The notes beneath the pieces are model-generated. The model had not been told where the DNA came from. It made no database searches and saw nothing but the letters and a program-made list of their open reading frames with translations. This document shows positions 1 through 12,878 of a DNA stretch of 64,000 bases, one piece after another (the stretch's first letter is position 1; each line of letters starts with the position of its first letter). Source of the stretch: Membranipora membranacea (taxonomy: Eukaryota; Bryozoa; Gymnolaemata; Cheilostomatida; Membraniporidae); the NCBI GenBank assembly GCA_914767715.1, contig OU612071.1, positions 17,294,948 through 17,358,947 of the forward strand. The letters run 5' to 3'. A program made the position numbers and the translations under genes.

Positions 1-3000
1 TCACATATGGGAACATTCTAGATCCAGGGTAGTCGGGGTCGTTCAGCTGAGCCAGTACTTGCATTCCATATTGGTGATATCCATCACCTATAAAAACAAT
101 TAAATAAATATATGAATAAAGAATATAAATAAATAAATAGGCCTATATATGAATGAACACAAAGCAGGGAAATGTACCTGTTGGTTAAATTGGCAAGGTT
201 TAGTCACTCACCACATTCCGAAGTATGTCGCGGCGAAATAGAGGGTGGCTAAAGGGCAAGGCCGCAACGTGTGCACCGCTTTGCATTAAAGTTTGTAGGC
301 AGGGCGGAGCACACCTTGGGATCTAACAAGTCCTAGTAGTCAGTGGACTGTATCGGGCTTCGCACCCATGACCTTCAACAGTTGCATACTGAAGACCATA
401 GCTCTAACCCATTGAGCCACCTCATACCTATCAATTTATTGGCACAGACTGATCTAAGCCAAGAAAGTTACGACTGATTTTCACTCAAAAGATAATGTAC
501 TACCTCAATTCTTTCCTTTCACATTATAGAGTGCTATCCTCTTTTTTGACAGACATAATTGAAATTTAAATCCCAATTTTGGAGTCCGCCCAAATTTGTC
601 ATAAACATTGCTGCAGTGAAAAGTGACAGTGATATATCACAGACTAATCTGAGGCTCATCATGGCAGAAAATTAAACCCCTCTGACATTCAAATACCGGT
701 TAGAACCGGGGATCTGGCCGATGAACTGCCTGTGGAAAAGTTCTACTCAAGCCTTTTACCCAGCTAACTAAAACTCCTTGTCAAAAGTGTTGCTTAGAGA
801 TTCACAGAAAATTTACAGAGCCATCAATTTAGGCTATAACACCTAATTTATTACAATAAGCAGGCAACGGAATCAATCTTGTGGCTTTTTGAGTGACAAT
901 TTAGTGATAAAATGCTTAGCCCAAAAATCCTGAAAAGATAAGCGAGTGGTAATTGTGGGAAATTGGTGAGTGCCCACTGTGGTCACTCTAACAATTGTGA
1001 AGGGGCTTTGGTGTGTTTGTACAGTGGAAAGGTCCATTTGAGGAGGAAAACTGACCAGTCGCCATGTCTAAAACAACATGCCACGCTGTCTGTTTCAGAG
1101 CAAGCAATATTGCTTGTCTGTAACAGGACAAGCAATAACCGGAGTGACCGCAAATTATAAACATATAGGACAACCATTATAAAACTCATTAAAATTCAAT
1201 GACCTTTCCAAACATTTCCGACCTGGTCTTTGTATGACAAGAATCCATAAATAATTATCTAAGGCCCCTGGTATGGGTGCAATCAAGAGCACACAAACCA
1301 GTTGAAAATGGCAAATGGTTTTTCTTAACCAATTCTTGGAATAAAGCAATATATTATACAAAGCGATACTTGATATAAATCAAAACTTGCTAGAAAGTAT
1401 ATGAACCTAGAACTTTATTTAGTGACATTACTAGGTGAAAGTCTTCAGAAATAATTTGTGAACACTTTCACACCGATATTTCACTAAATTAAGTTCTAGT
1501 GATTTTTGAAATTTAAATTAAAACTTACCGAGCATAGTGTTGAGGATGAAGATGAGGCCGACGGCGTTAGCGATGTACAGACACTTCACGAGCAGATAGG
1601 CGAAGAAGAGGAACATACCGAATCTCTTACCGCATCCAACACGAGCCTTACCCATAATACCCTGCAACATAACGCAACGCAAACAGTTAGATGAAGGGGA
1701 CATCATTTATTGTGTGGAGCAGAACGATTACTACCCATAATGATAACAGTGGTTTATTTCCCGTCAGGCCGACTTTTTACAGTACACTAGCTTGATCAAG
1801 TTAAGGTCAAATTCTCTTTCTTCCCGAAGGTTTTTCATCAAATTATTTTAGGGCAATCATGAATTTTGACGTGCAGACACACATTTTAGCAGTTAGATTG
1901 GAGTTGTGTCTTCCTAGATGATCACTTTGGGTTGTGTTGTCAAGTATACCAAAAACTTGTGCAGAATCATTGTATAAATAAACTTTGGTTCAAAAGACGT
2001 ACTTCTATAATTGTTTATATAACTTGTACATCACACTATGTCCTCATAGGTCAAACAAGCCAAGCAACAGAATTCTAACGAGCAAAAAACAGCAGTAATT
2101 AATGTTGAAAATACATAAACATTTATCTTTTAAATGTTGTAAACACATGTTGTAATACATATCCTCCCTACAGTGTCCTAATCACTAATTGGTTTAGGAT
2201 GAAGTCAGCGAAAATGTCATCCTATTGTTAAGAGCAGGGTAAAGATGTTATCTTAATTTTGGGATGATTTAGAGTTTAGATCTTCAGTTACTTGAACAGG
2301 ATCCAGTATAAACAGACCAAATTTCACTCAGCAAAGTTATTATCAGTGTCAATCACAATTTGGTAACTGTTTAAATTGGGTTAGAGTGAGCAATATTGTT
2401 ACGCAACAGTTTTAAAAATTTAAAACACAGATCAGCTCATATGCTGCTGCCAACAGATAAATTTTGTTTGTATCAACACGATCAGGAGACATGAAACTTC
2501 TCATTAACTACAAGTTTTTGGAGCCATGGAGTCTTAGTTGGCAAACGAAATGAATTTCACACCTTCAATCTGCTAAAATCATAACACAAGGCGTCAGCAT
2601 TATATTGGTGACACTTTGACAAGCAGGATCAAATCTTGGAAAAAGATTCATGAAATTGAAATTTTAAAATTCATTGAACTGAAATTTAGAATTTTGAACT
2701 TTTTTCATGAGGATGTTGGCAGGTAGTTAGCATGCATAACTGTGGGAACCTTATTAAGTATGGGTAAATTCAGAATTTCAATCCCTTTAATTAGGGGCAA
2801 GATGTGAACAGCGCTATGCAATATTCATTTTATGCCAACTTCATATTCATTAATAGCGATAAACTGCCAATTTTTGTAAAAAATAGACTATGAACCTGTT
2901 ACATGAAAAATTGTCAGCTAGCTTTCAAAGACTTAGGTGATGATGGTGCTTTTCAAAGTTAACCACATCCAAAGTACCATTAATTATCAACCATTAACCA

Positions 3001-6000
3001 GGGTATCTGGCCCACCTATGGGTGAGTCATGCATGACAAACAGGTACCCCAACATCATCTCTAGAGAAATAAACTACATACTTGAACAACTTCCCCCCAG
3101 CCTGGAATATATATAACTTTATCAAATCAGCTCTCAAGACAAGAGCTCCAGCTACCAAAAGAGAGCAACTGTTACAGTTACCCAAGAAATAAACTGCATG
3201 ATGGAACGCCCTCCCTCCGGCCCTGAATACAAAACTTATCACATGAGTTCGCAAGACAAGATCTCGCTCTACCAAGACAAGATCTCGCTTTACCAAAAGA
3301 GAGTAAAATCTACTATACCTTGCTGCTGTGGGGTCGTCTATATCCGAGTACTCTGTCCATCTGAGCGACTAGATAGGAGATGGTCTTATCTCTGGTCTCC
3401 GGGTTCAGGCTTGAGGTTCCTTTAGTGGCCTTTACCATAGCTTCTACATCATAACCTCCGGAGTTACTGGCCCATGCCCATATTTGAGCTGTAATATGAG
3501 GAAAGAGAGATATGAACAACGGTGGCTGGTTATTTACCATGGAGCCTAGTACAATAGAAGAATGATAACAACGGCCAATAGCCAAAACAAAGATGAACAG
3601 AGCAAAGAACTGTATACAGCGCAAACCTCCTAAGTAATATATTACAAGTCATTTTTATTATTATACCGCCGGGTGTCATCCAGCATTTTCACATTTTGAG
3701 GGCACAACTCCAAAGTGCGACTAAGTGGGTTTTGAAATTTGCAGGTCAAAATTGAGGTTATGAACCGGTTGCAGGTTGCAGCACGTGAGAGAGCTGTGAG
3801 AGCTTGAGAAGATTCGAATTCTGTCAAGCTATGATTGGGATCATAAATATTTTCATTGTAAGCTGACCTTTGTAATTTAAACCAGCATTTGAATCACTGC
3901 CCTAATTAGATTTTATCCAAGGTTGACTAAGCTATTCATCTCATACAACCAGGCAAGGAAATTTGAAATACTTTAAAACATTTAGGAGACTACTTTGATT
4001 GAATTTACTGAAGTGTAATGAAGGATGCCTCCATGTTAAAAGGAGTCATGTTGACTTTAAAACATAAATAGACGCTTGAGGCGCTGCACATTTTTCAGAC
4101 GAGACAGAGATAAGAATAGCTTTTTGTTTCGTCTGTGGTTTAGCAACACTTTGTGCTACAAAAGATTGTCTTACATTTTTGCCCACCGAGTCCAGTTTTC
4201 TTGCATCAACCAAACCCGCAACCTCAACAAAAACATCACTCCCAATGTTGTTTTACTGAGGCCACAAGTCTGTTTACAAGCAAATATTTTGGACTACTGC
4301 CAAACAAAGACTCAGTTGTTGGGTCCAGCATTATTGCAGGTCGAATTCAAACCAAATCAGCCTAGCCTGGCTCTAGATGAGGAAGGGTGAGAAGGTGAAA
4401 TCATAACCATCTGAATCTCATCCACCCTTCAGATAGTTATGATTTCACTCATTGGTTCAAATTTTCTAATCCTCAAAGAGAGTTTCACATTGTTGAGACC
4501 TGTGATTAACATCGTTGCACTCAGAACTGATAATCAACATGACACTGAGGTGGTGATTGTTATTGTAAGTCTTCTCTGGAATGTCTCACAAGGATTAACA
4601 ACTAGAATGTTGTTGTATGGTTGACCCAATAAACTCAAATATAGCTGGTTGACCAGAGGACTGAATCACAGCCAGTGTCATAAATAAAAAGGAGCGGGCA
4701 ATTCCAAATTTGGATGAGTCCCTGTTTGTCTTTGACACAAGTCATCAGACGCTGTTTTCTACAGATCATTAATTTCTAATGAAATGACACCACAAATTCC
4801 ACGAATTTTAGAAGCTTTAGTTACTAAATAGCAAGAACAATCATTTCAGATAGAGTGTAACAAGTTGAGCAATTTTAGTAGCAATTTTAGAGCCTGTCAT
4901 AAATAAGGACAGACCACATCTTTAATTAACTTTTTAGCTTTGATATTTACATAGTAAGCCTTCCTTAGATCAAAGCTACATGACTGGTCAATTTAAGATA
5001 AGTAGTTTTAGCATAAGATAACCTAGTTTAGCATTTTTGAGCTTGCCCAAATTATGAGTAGTCACCAATCTTAACAACCAGTAAAGCTACTTGAGACTAA
5101 CTACTAGATATCAACACTATCACACCACTTATCGCTCGAACTTCAGAGAGATCAGTGAATTTAATGGTCCATTGTGTCCACGGTAGATCTAAAATTTAGT
5201 TCAGCGTAACATTTTGGTGATTATCTCCTGACAATGACCTTGCTCATGTTTATAGGGAAAGTTTACATCACTTGATGTCTGGTAACCTAGTTATTATCTC
5301 AAAGACGATCATTATCTGATATTAACCACCTGGCTTGGTTAGATTGTTGTAACATCACTGGATGTATATTTTCCTTTCACTCCTCGTTACATCATAATCT
5401 CAGATTGAATTGATATTTGATGACATGGAATTTGAAATTCCTTGAAACTTTCCATGGGATGACAGCTGCTTCAAAATGTATAGGGAAATATTTAAATTGA
5501 AGAATCAGTACCCATCTTAAATATACTTAGCGCAGCTCCCACATGCTGTTCCAGTGAATTTACGAGACGTTGATTAATTGTACTTGATATTTAGTGGAAG
5601 TTACTAAGGCTAAAGTAAACTATGAGTCCCATCTATTTACATAGACAACATTGTCTTCATGATTGTAATGTAAACATTTATCTTATATGACGTACAGGCT
5701 AGGTGATGTTTAACACCGTGTGTTTGTGTCATCTCATGTTCTGACCCGTGATTACCTGGGGTTAAGTTGGCAACTCGCTGATAGAAAAACAAGAGAAAAA
5801 GTACAAACACAATTTGGCCAATATGTGCTCTTGCTCGCTCGCCACAAAACAAGTTGGCCATATTTAGAGACATGCTGCCATCGCCGAGATGTTTGCTTTT
5901 CTTGGCGTGTGGTTTGGGTGGAGCAGAAGATGTCATATAATAATGTCAGTTTCATCCTACTGTAAATGGCTGCTCGATACACCGTGGTATCCGGGTTTCA

Positions 6001-9000
6001 CCTGGTGGTAGACCCTAGCATAAAAAACTGATTGATTTAAAATTTAAATTGGAAGCCAATTTATTTTTTGATTGACGTTGTTGCTAAGGAAGGTCAATAA
6101 ATAAAAAGATTCAAATGCCTCTTAACCTGAACTGGGGTGAATGAAATCATGCAAATGAACTTTGAAAATTCATAACAACAATTTTTGTGGTGAAAATATT
6201 CATAAACGTGACAAAAAGCAGAGAGTGACTTTGACTTCATTTGAACTGAAATGTTTATTTTGTCAGAGTTGCAATGTGCGACTTTTGAGTTCATTGGAGG
6301 GTCTGTTTTTTTTTGTGGTTTGCCTAAGCAGCTGACTCAGGCCGAGAACCCATAAATGTAATAAAATTCAGGGTTGAAATTCCAAATGTTGATGAGTTTA
6401 GCAGTCAACTGCCCTCAGAATGTTTTATTGCAGGATTAAGCATATCATTGCTCCGAGGGTATTTGCTTACAAAACACATAAAAACAGGATATTTAGCCCG
6501 AGATCCGCTGAAATTTCCAACTTTGAATTGTCATCGTCCCAAACCAGCATGGTTACAGCAGGATATGAGTCACTTATCTCTCCGAAAATCTTAGGCTAAT
6601 TATAATTGTTAGTCTGAAAATTATCATGGCAATCTACCAGTATTATTTATGCACAATTAATCACTATGCCTTTATGATTCGTCCTAAATAACATCCTATT
6701 TCTCTGACTCTGGTATGTTAATAACAAGACTGCATTCATACATGAATATAAATACTAAATCATCTTTGGAGTTGCCCCATTCCATGCTCAATTGTTATAA
6801 GAGGGGATAATTCCGAAGACCAGCCTCGATTTTGACATTGCTGTGCATACATTTTTAAATTTGCGGCCATGTCCTTCCCAAACCCAGCAACAAGCATGGG
6901 ATAACAATTTTGCGCTCTCATTCCTTTCCCTTAAGTGATAAACACCTCAACTTAACGGCAGCAAAATATCATCTGTTCAAAAAGTAATTGTCTTTTATGG
7001 AAAACACTCTGGCTTTCGATACTCCTACCACACTGGCATCAAGACTACACTATTAACATGTGTATCTCTGATCGTTAGAGTGTATTTAGTATGTGTACCT
7101 AACAAGTACCCGCCCCTAATTACTGAAATTTACTGCCGGTAGTCACACCAAACTCCTTCTGATGGTACTCATGCAAAGTGAATTAATTCACTCCATATTG
7201 GTCAGCGTTATACATGCAAAAGTACATCACATGACTACACAACTTACCAGGTATGGCGAACATAGCAGCACAGAAGACGAGGATGATTGGCACCCACTGG
7301 TAGTAACTAAGCTCCTGTTCATACTGAGTACTCTTTCCTAGAGGAAGTCCGCCTGGTGGTAAGGTTGGGTCCAGTGTTAGATGCATGGGGACATAATATG
7401 TGTTCGATACCTGCAGAATATAAGGAAGGAGGAGATTGAGAATGAATGTCAGCATAGCATCAGTGGTATAGAAGGTATTGGTTTCTCTATCAGACCAAGG
7501 AGTCTCTCACTCCTTGATCAGACCACAGTGGATAACATTGAAATGTTGTGCTCATTTTTACTCAACAGAAATGGTGCTATTGTTTAAAATCTCATATTGA
7601 ACTGGAATAATCTTTTCGAGAAGGGGATTGATGTTGAATGTCACTCTTTAGCAGTTAGTACAAAGAATTGAAATGATCAAAACTGGATGAAAAAGTTCAT
7701 TTGTTGAGTGATATGATAGATTTTGATGCATGGGTACGTATTACGGTTTGATACCTGCAGAATAGAAGGAAGAGGGCATCGATAATTCACGCCGCTTAGC
7801 ACAACTAGTATAACGAATTGAAATGATCAAACTGGATGAAAAAGTTAATTTGTTGAGTGATTTGACTTTGTAGAGGTTGAATCAGTAGTAAAAAGGGGCT
7901 GATATAATATGTCAAAACAGCTGATAATGGTCAATCAAAGGCAGGCAGTAGGCATACACGACTCTTCAGGTTTGATTGGTGTGAGGTTACCAAAACCTAC
8001 ATAACCAGACGAGCCAGGTACCCAGAGGTAGTTGTCAGGTATTACTTTGAAACACTGTCTATTTTCTCAAAGACCAATCTAAAGAGTGTGTGGCCTTCAC
8101 TGGAGGCTATTGAGAGCCATTTTGGTGTAGCTAAAACTGGGACAATCTGGGATCAGCATCCGGGATAGTATCCCAATGTCATCAGGGACAATGTAGGCCA
8201 CCCTTATGACTGGTAGCGGTAGAGCAAAGGCCCACAGTATTGTTTGATTTATGCTTGCGTGGACCACTAGTCAGTTACAATGCTAACTTAATCTCATGAC
8301 AGGTTAATTTCATGATGGTGGATATCAATCTAAGTCACACTACCAGTAGATTTTGATAAGCTGTATTATAACACTGCCAACGTGTCCCTGGAAGTCAAAG
8401 TCCAATTTATTGTTAAATGGCCTGGCAAAATGTTAAAGCTTTTTATAGATCAAAGGTATTGCCTGTTATCATGTCATTAGGTTATACAATGATCGTCAGC
8501 TCGGGCTCAATCAAGCACAGCTATGAGTAGTTAACTAATTTACCCAAAAAGGGGGCAGCAGCTCATTATTTCAACTATGTGGTTGTTCAACAAGAGGGCT
8601 GATGAAGATTGAAATAAGCTTCAGCTACTATAGGCCCAGAGACTATCATGGATATATCTATAGTCTCTGATAGGCCTGCCAATAGCATTACATGCCATCA
8701 TAGCTTCTATTGTATTTGAAAAATGGCAACAGACTAGCATCATTATTGTCATTTTTACAAAGCCCTATCATTGACCTAAAAAAACTTCATACATTATGTA
8801 AGAATACACACCCAGAACTAGTTGTCAGTGTATTTCATTGTATTTGAAATAAATGGCAACAGGCCAGCTCAACTATTGTCATTTTTACAAATTCCTATCA
8901 TAGAAAATGATCCATTTTCATACTTTATCTAAAAACATAAACCCAGCAGCCGTTGTTACAAAGCCCTATCATAGACCTACAATAAAACTTCATGCTTTAT

Positions 9001-12000
9001 GTGAAAATACGCACCCAGCAATAGTTGTCCGTGTATTTTGTCCACTGTGAGATGAACTCTTTTGGTGTGTAACAGTCGATGGGATCCCCGACATATGACT
9101 TAGTACTGATGAATACAGCCATCATAATAAGGATACCTGAAATAAAGGTAAGCAGTACATGTATATTGGTTTTTGGAAAGACACATAAACATCCTGCAGA
9201 AAGAGGGAGGCAAACAGACAGAGCAAGTCTTTGATTATTAAGAAACACTGGCGGATGCACACAACCACCGTCAGCAAATATAAGTGATTGCAGGCAGCAG
9301 GCTCATATAAGTTGATGTCTTGTCTTGATTTCGCTACTTCTTTCAGGTGGTACTAGACCAAGTTTGGTCCATTTGCCTGCATTCGGAGTTGCTTCCGATC
9401 CACTGGTCACGTCCCAGATAGCGAGCGACTGGAATTCAGGCAGTTGGATTAAACTAGATCTAAGGTAGTGCAGACTGCTTGAATGGCTGAAAAGGTGGTC
9501 AGATGAGATATTCACGTGTTACCACTTGTTGTCATATGTTGAATGATAAACTGTTAGGGTATAATTAGCACCATGGGGGCAGTTTGTAATCACAGCATGC
9601 TCCTGTATTTAGAAATACATTATAACCTGTTACTCCTTGTGATAACTACCTAAGCCATCCAACTACAGGGTAAAGGAGCATATGACACAAGCTGGGCCTT
9701 TACAAGTTGCTGTGACTTTTTATGTCGAGCTCAACAAGTCATCAGATTCATTATTGTGTCAAAATTATATTTTCAAGCATTGGATGTTATCCTGTACGCA
9801 TTACTGGACCTACAGACCTAAAGAAACTCAAATTCATAAATTGGGCAGTATTCTTCAAACAAACAGGCCGTGTCACTCAAAGTGGTGATTGCCTGTAGAC
9901 AATTTGATAAAATTGTTTGAGTCTCATGGTTAATCCATTTTATTGGTTGGTTGGCCATGAAAAAGCAGTCAGTAAACCATAATTCTATCAGTTCATTCCC
10001 ATTTTGCGGTTTTGAAGTTGATAAAAATGCCAGATATTTGATACACCATGACTGTTTCAAACGCTCATCAAGTTATTCAGGGTCACTTCAAATTGCCAAC
10101 CTATTTGAATGTTTATTTTTTCAAAATGGCAACGGCGCTTTTATCAAGCCACTAATCAAGGTTTCAAAAAGCAAGACCCATTAATGAAATTGCATCCCCT
10201 ACAAGCACTCCAAAAGTGGGGCATTATTTTTCATTGAAGGTGATCCTTGGGTGGGTAATTCACAGATGTAATTCACAAAGTTGATGCAGCAGATCAAATT
10301 CTAACCAACCAGACTGTTTTGGATCATTGATCACCAGACAAATGTTCCAAATAAGTCCCTGGATCCAAACTCAAAACTTGCTGGCGGTGGCCATGTACTT
10401 TTCAAAACATCAGCAACTGAGTTACTGGTGTTGTTGGTACAACTAGTCACATAAGGTAGCCATCATTATCTTCCCTAGATTCACCTACTAGGTAATCTAA
10501 AGCCTAATTCAATGCAGATAAAGGGGATTATATTAGTGTTGATTGCTAGTTAGCACAGGAATAACAACACAGTATTTGTGTTGTGATCTTTCTGCCTTTG
10601 TGTGATTATAACAAAGCTATACTTTAGGTCATAATATTATAGTCTTGTGATCCTTTGTTCCTTAGTTTGGATGAATGAAATAAGGGCTCCTCCAGTACAA
10701 GTGTCAACTTTTCCTTTCAGTACAATTAAATTTGGCCTTATATCACATATGGTGGTTGAGTATCTGTGGAATTGATGAATTTCCACTTGGACTCTGAGCC
10801 CTATAATTCTCAAGGCCTCTTTAGCATAATTCAATGCAGCCATCTTTCTTTCTTTCTTGACCCAGGAGATAGAGATCAGACTGTCTTATGTAAGATTTTA
10901 GTTGAGAGGGATGGTGCTTGTGTAATCAGTCGTTAGACTCAAGTAGTTCTTACTAAGCTCAGTCAACATGGGTCAGTAACTTGTCTAGATACAGTTGTGT
11001 AATGCCATAAATGGCTAATGTTACATTGAAAACGCATGTATCAGTCATGTAAAAATTAGCTTTATTGCTACATGAAGAGGTCTTCAAGGCTATCAACTTC
11101 AACTCCCACTAAAGTATGCCTAAATTGACCAAGGAGGACCAGTCGTAATGCTGGCTTGTGAAACACAAAATCATTCAGAAGAGTTCCTAGTTAGTTGGGA
11201 GTCAGGGACAGATTTTCATCTCCTGCAATTTCCTGCATTAAATTGTTCAGAGTACTTGTTGAACTGCACATTAGAATCAATTAGGATATTACACAAGACT
11301 GTGCGATGATGACATCAGGTGTGATTGTCTGGTGTTTACCATGTCTAGTTTTGACCCCCCCCCCCCCCCCCATATCTCCAGTCTAATTAGTAGTGGATGA
11401 TGTTTTACACCATAAGTTTGCTGAATCATTGTTTTGTCACAAAGTCATCGCAAAACACAAACCCATCATTGTCATGGCATGTGTTTTGAATTATATCCGC
11501 CCTCATCGTGTGTGATGATAATGTTGTTTGCCTACCAGCAGTTGTGTCACATTTTTAATCCTATACTATTCTGTTTTGTAACAGTCAACAGAGTGATTTG
11601 AGTTACTGGGAACTGTATTCAAGATTATCGTCTTTATGAGTCAAAACCTTCTAGGAAACTTGTAAATTAGTACTGTATCTAGGAGTACTAAAAATGAACA
11701 ACCTTTTCGATTCGTTGTCTTAGGGTCTAACATTAGGAAATCTCAACGCAACATGTGCATCGATATCTATTCCTGCTTTTCTCCTGTTGTAACATGGCAT
11801 CCATGACACATTCAAAACATCCTCAAGTTGATCCATAGAGATTTCCAGATGGCTGGCTGCTCATATTGCTCAAGTATATACAACATGTCACTAATGCAAC
11901 ACATGGGGATATTTTATCCAAACATGGATCCGCGTCTGTGTTTTATCAATGAAATAATGAAAGACGCTGTCCTAAAAATTATTTTTAATCACTAATTGCC

Positions 12001-12853
12001 CTCAACACATCCGCTTCAAACTTGAGTCATTTAAAACATAGACCACCATGTTAAATTGGACAAATCAACTTATAGTCACAAACAAAAACACTCATTTCCT
12101 TGATGGGATCGATTTTTTTTTGTTGCAAAATAATCGTATCAATTTTTTTGACTTGATCAAGAAAGAAGTCAACGTCATGGAAAACAATTTTTTGCCAAAA
12201 TATCTAGTTGACTTCCTTTTCATAGAACTTATCTAGTGTGTGAGCTATTTTGGTACTTGAGTGGAGAGAATGGATTACATAGACTTATCATCCACTCTTT
12301 GAATGCTTACATATGTGTCTATTTGTCTTGAAATGATTTGGACGTTGTCATCTGCTCAAATTTCCAACTCGGATAATAAAACCACTATATCATCTTTGTG
12401 CCGTTACCATATTAATAAATTGTTGGCTCGAAAAAACAGGAAAATAAAATCTATTAATTTCAAGGCGGAGATCGATGCTCTGTTTTATTGTGGATAAGTC
12501 ATAAGTAAATTTGTATCAAAATTGACATATCCTAGTTTGAATTAGTGAACTAGTTGAGGCTACTATGGTGTGAAATGTACCCTGGCTAGATTTACGTACT
12601 TACAACTGCATTTTTAGCACATTGCAAACTCCTGTCAATGGTCTGTCAACTTGACCCCCAGGCCTGTAAACAGGTGGTCATTTCTAGAGTTAAACCCATA
12701 ACCCAATCTATAACTAAGTACCAATGACCAGGCAGCCATACGACACTCATACGTACCAACTGAGTATCTGTTAGATAGACGATCGAATCCATCGTCATCT
12801 CTTCGCTCCAAGAGCTTAGCTCCGTTACGTAAGGCGGAGATAAACGTAGACAT
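1..12853 (-). CDS. Innexin gap-junction protein, gene 1 (3' end outside window)
   Basis: Membrane channel subunit of the innexin family (gap junctions or hemichannels). Six coding exons read on the minus strand: 12757-12853, 9015-9136, 7248-7410, 3319-3488, 1529-1661 and 1-87, the last running off the window. All joins keep frame (exit phases 1, 0, 1, 0, 1) and use GT-AG sites. The exon joins restore family motifs: GDPIDCYTP and NYCW (first extracellular loop with its two Cys), CWVSNTYYVP across the 9015/7410 junction, and the signature YYQWVP leading into TM2. TM1 is about residues 33-48 and TM3 lies in exon 5 (FLFFAYLLVKCLYIANAV). The second loop Cys pair and TM4 would lie beyond the left edge. 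The start MSTFISALRNG matches the start of the paralogue at 22647. The coding exon begins at an acceptor near 12878, so the 5'UTR is spliced on from further upstream. Introns contain SINE, MITE and tandem repeats. The family call is firm; the gene is incomplete here. Confidence 0.93.
225..428 (-). mobile_element. tRNA-derived SINE (or tRNA pseudogene), minus strand
   Basis: Read on the minus strand from 428, the head GGTGGCTCAATGGGTTAGAG resembles a pol III A box. About 40 bases on, GGGTGCGAAGCCC resembles a B box with one change from the consensus. It does not fold as an intact tRNA gene. The body runs left to about 225, where the edge is unclear. It lies in an intron of innexin gene 1. Confidence 0.5.
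3064..3303. repeat. Two-unit tandem repeat next to an innexin donor site
   Basis: Two units of about 120 bp, each starting AGAAATAAACT(A/G)CAT and ending ACCAAAAGAGAG. The second unit holds an extra doubled CAAGACAAGATCTCGCT. It lies in the intron just downstream of the innexin gene 1 exon that ends at 3319. Confidence 0.55.
7381..7866. repeat. Tandem duplication covering the 5' edge of an innexin exon
   Basis: The acceptor and first bases of the exon 7248-7410 (minus) recur at 7726-7775: both read ATTCTGCAG|GTATC on the minus strand. Further left-unit sequence at 7655-7711 recurs at 7802-7866 (AATTGAAATGATCAAA and GGATGAAAAAGTT). The second copy has an internal deletion and a 1-base frameshift. 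Confidence 0.65.
8708..9042. repeat. Three tandem copies of the 3' edge of an innexin exon
   Basis: Units at about 8708-8837, 8838-8958 and 8960-9042. The last is the real 3' edge and donor of exon 9015-9136 (minus). Shared pieces include ATTGTCATTTTTACAAA, CCCTATCAT and the donor-edge sequence near ACCCAG...TAGTTGTC. The two outer copies are decayed. Confidence 0.6.
9353..9460. mobile_element. Palindromic MITE, family 1, copy a
   Basis: Inverted ends: CTAGACCAAGTTTGGTCC at the left and, reverse-complemented at the right, ATCTAGTTTAATCCAACTGC. The inner TGCCTGCATTCGGAGTTGC and central CCACTGGTCACG are shared with the other copies. Located in an intron of innexin gene 1. Confidence 0.6.
11355..11371 (+). 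repeat. Poly-C run (17)
   Basis: Uninterrupted C run in an innexin gene 1 intron. Similar runs are at 22176-22194 (19), 28693-28708 (16), 35406-35420 (15) and 52704-52714 (11). Confidence 0.9.
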
Positions 12854-12878
12854 GGCACTATCTGAAAGTTACCAACTG

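Noticed and set aside
345-428. Functional tRNA gene on the minus strand
   Set aside because: Box-like motifs are present, but the arms do not pair as a cloverleaf and the B box deviates, so SINE head or pseudogene is more likely.
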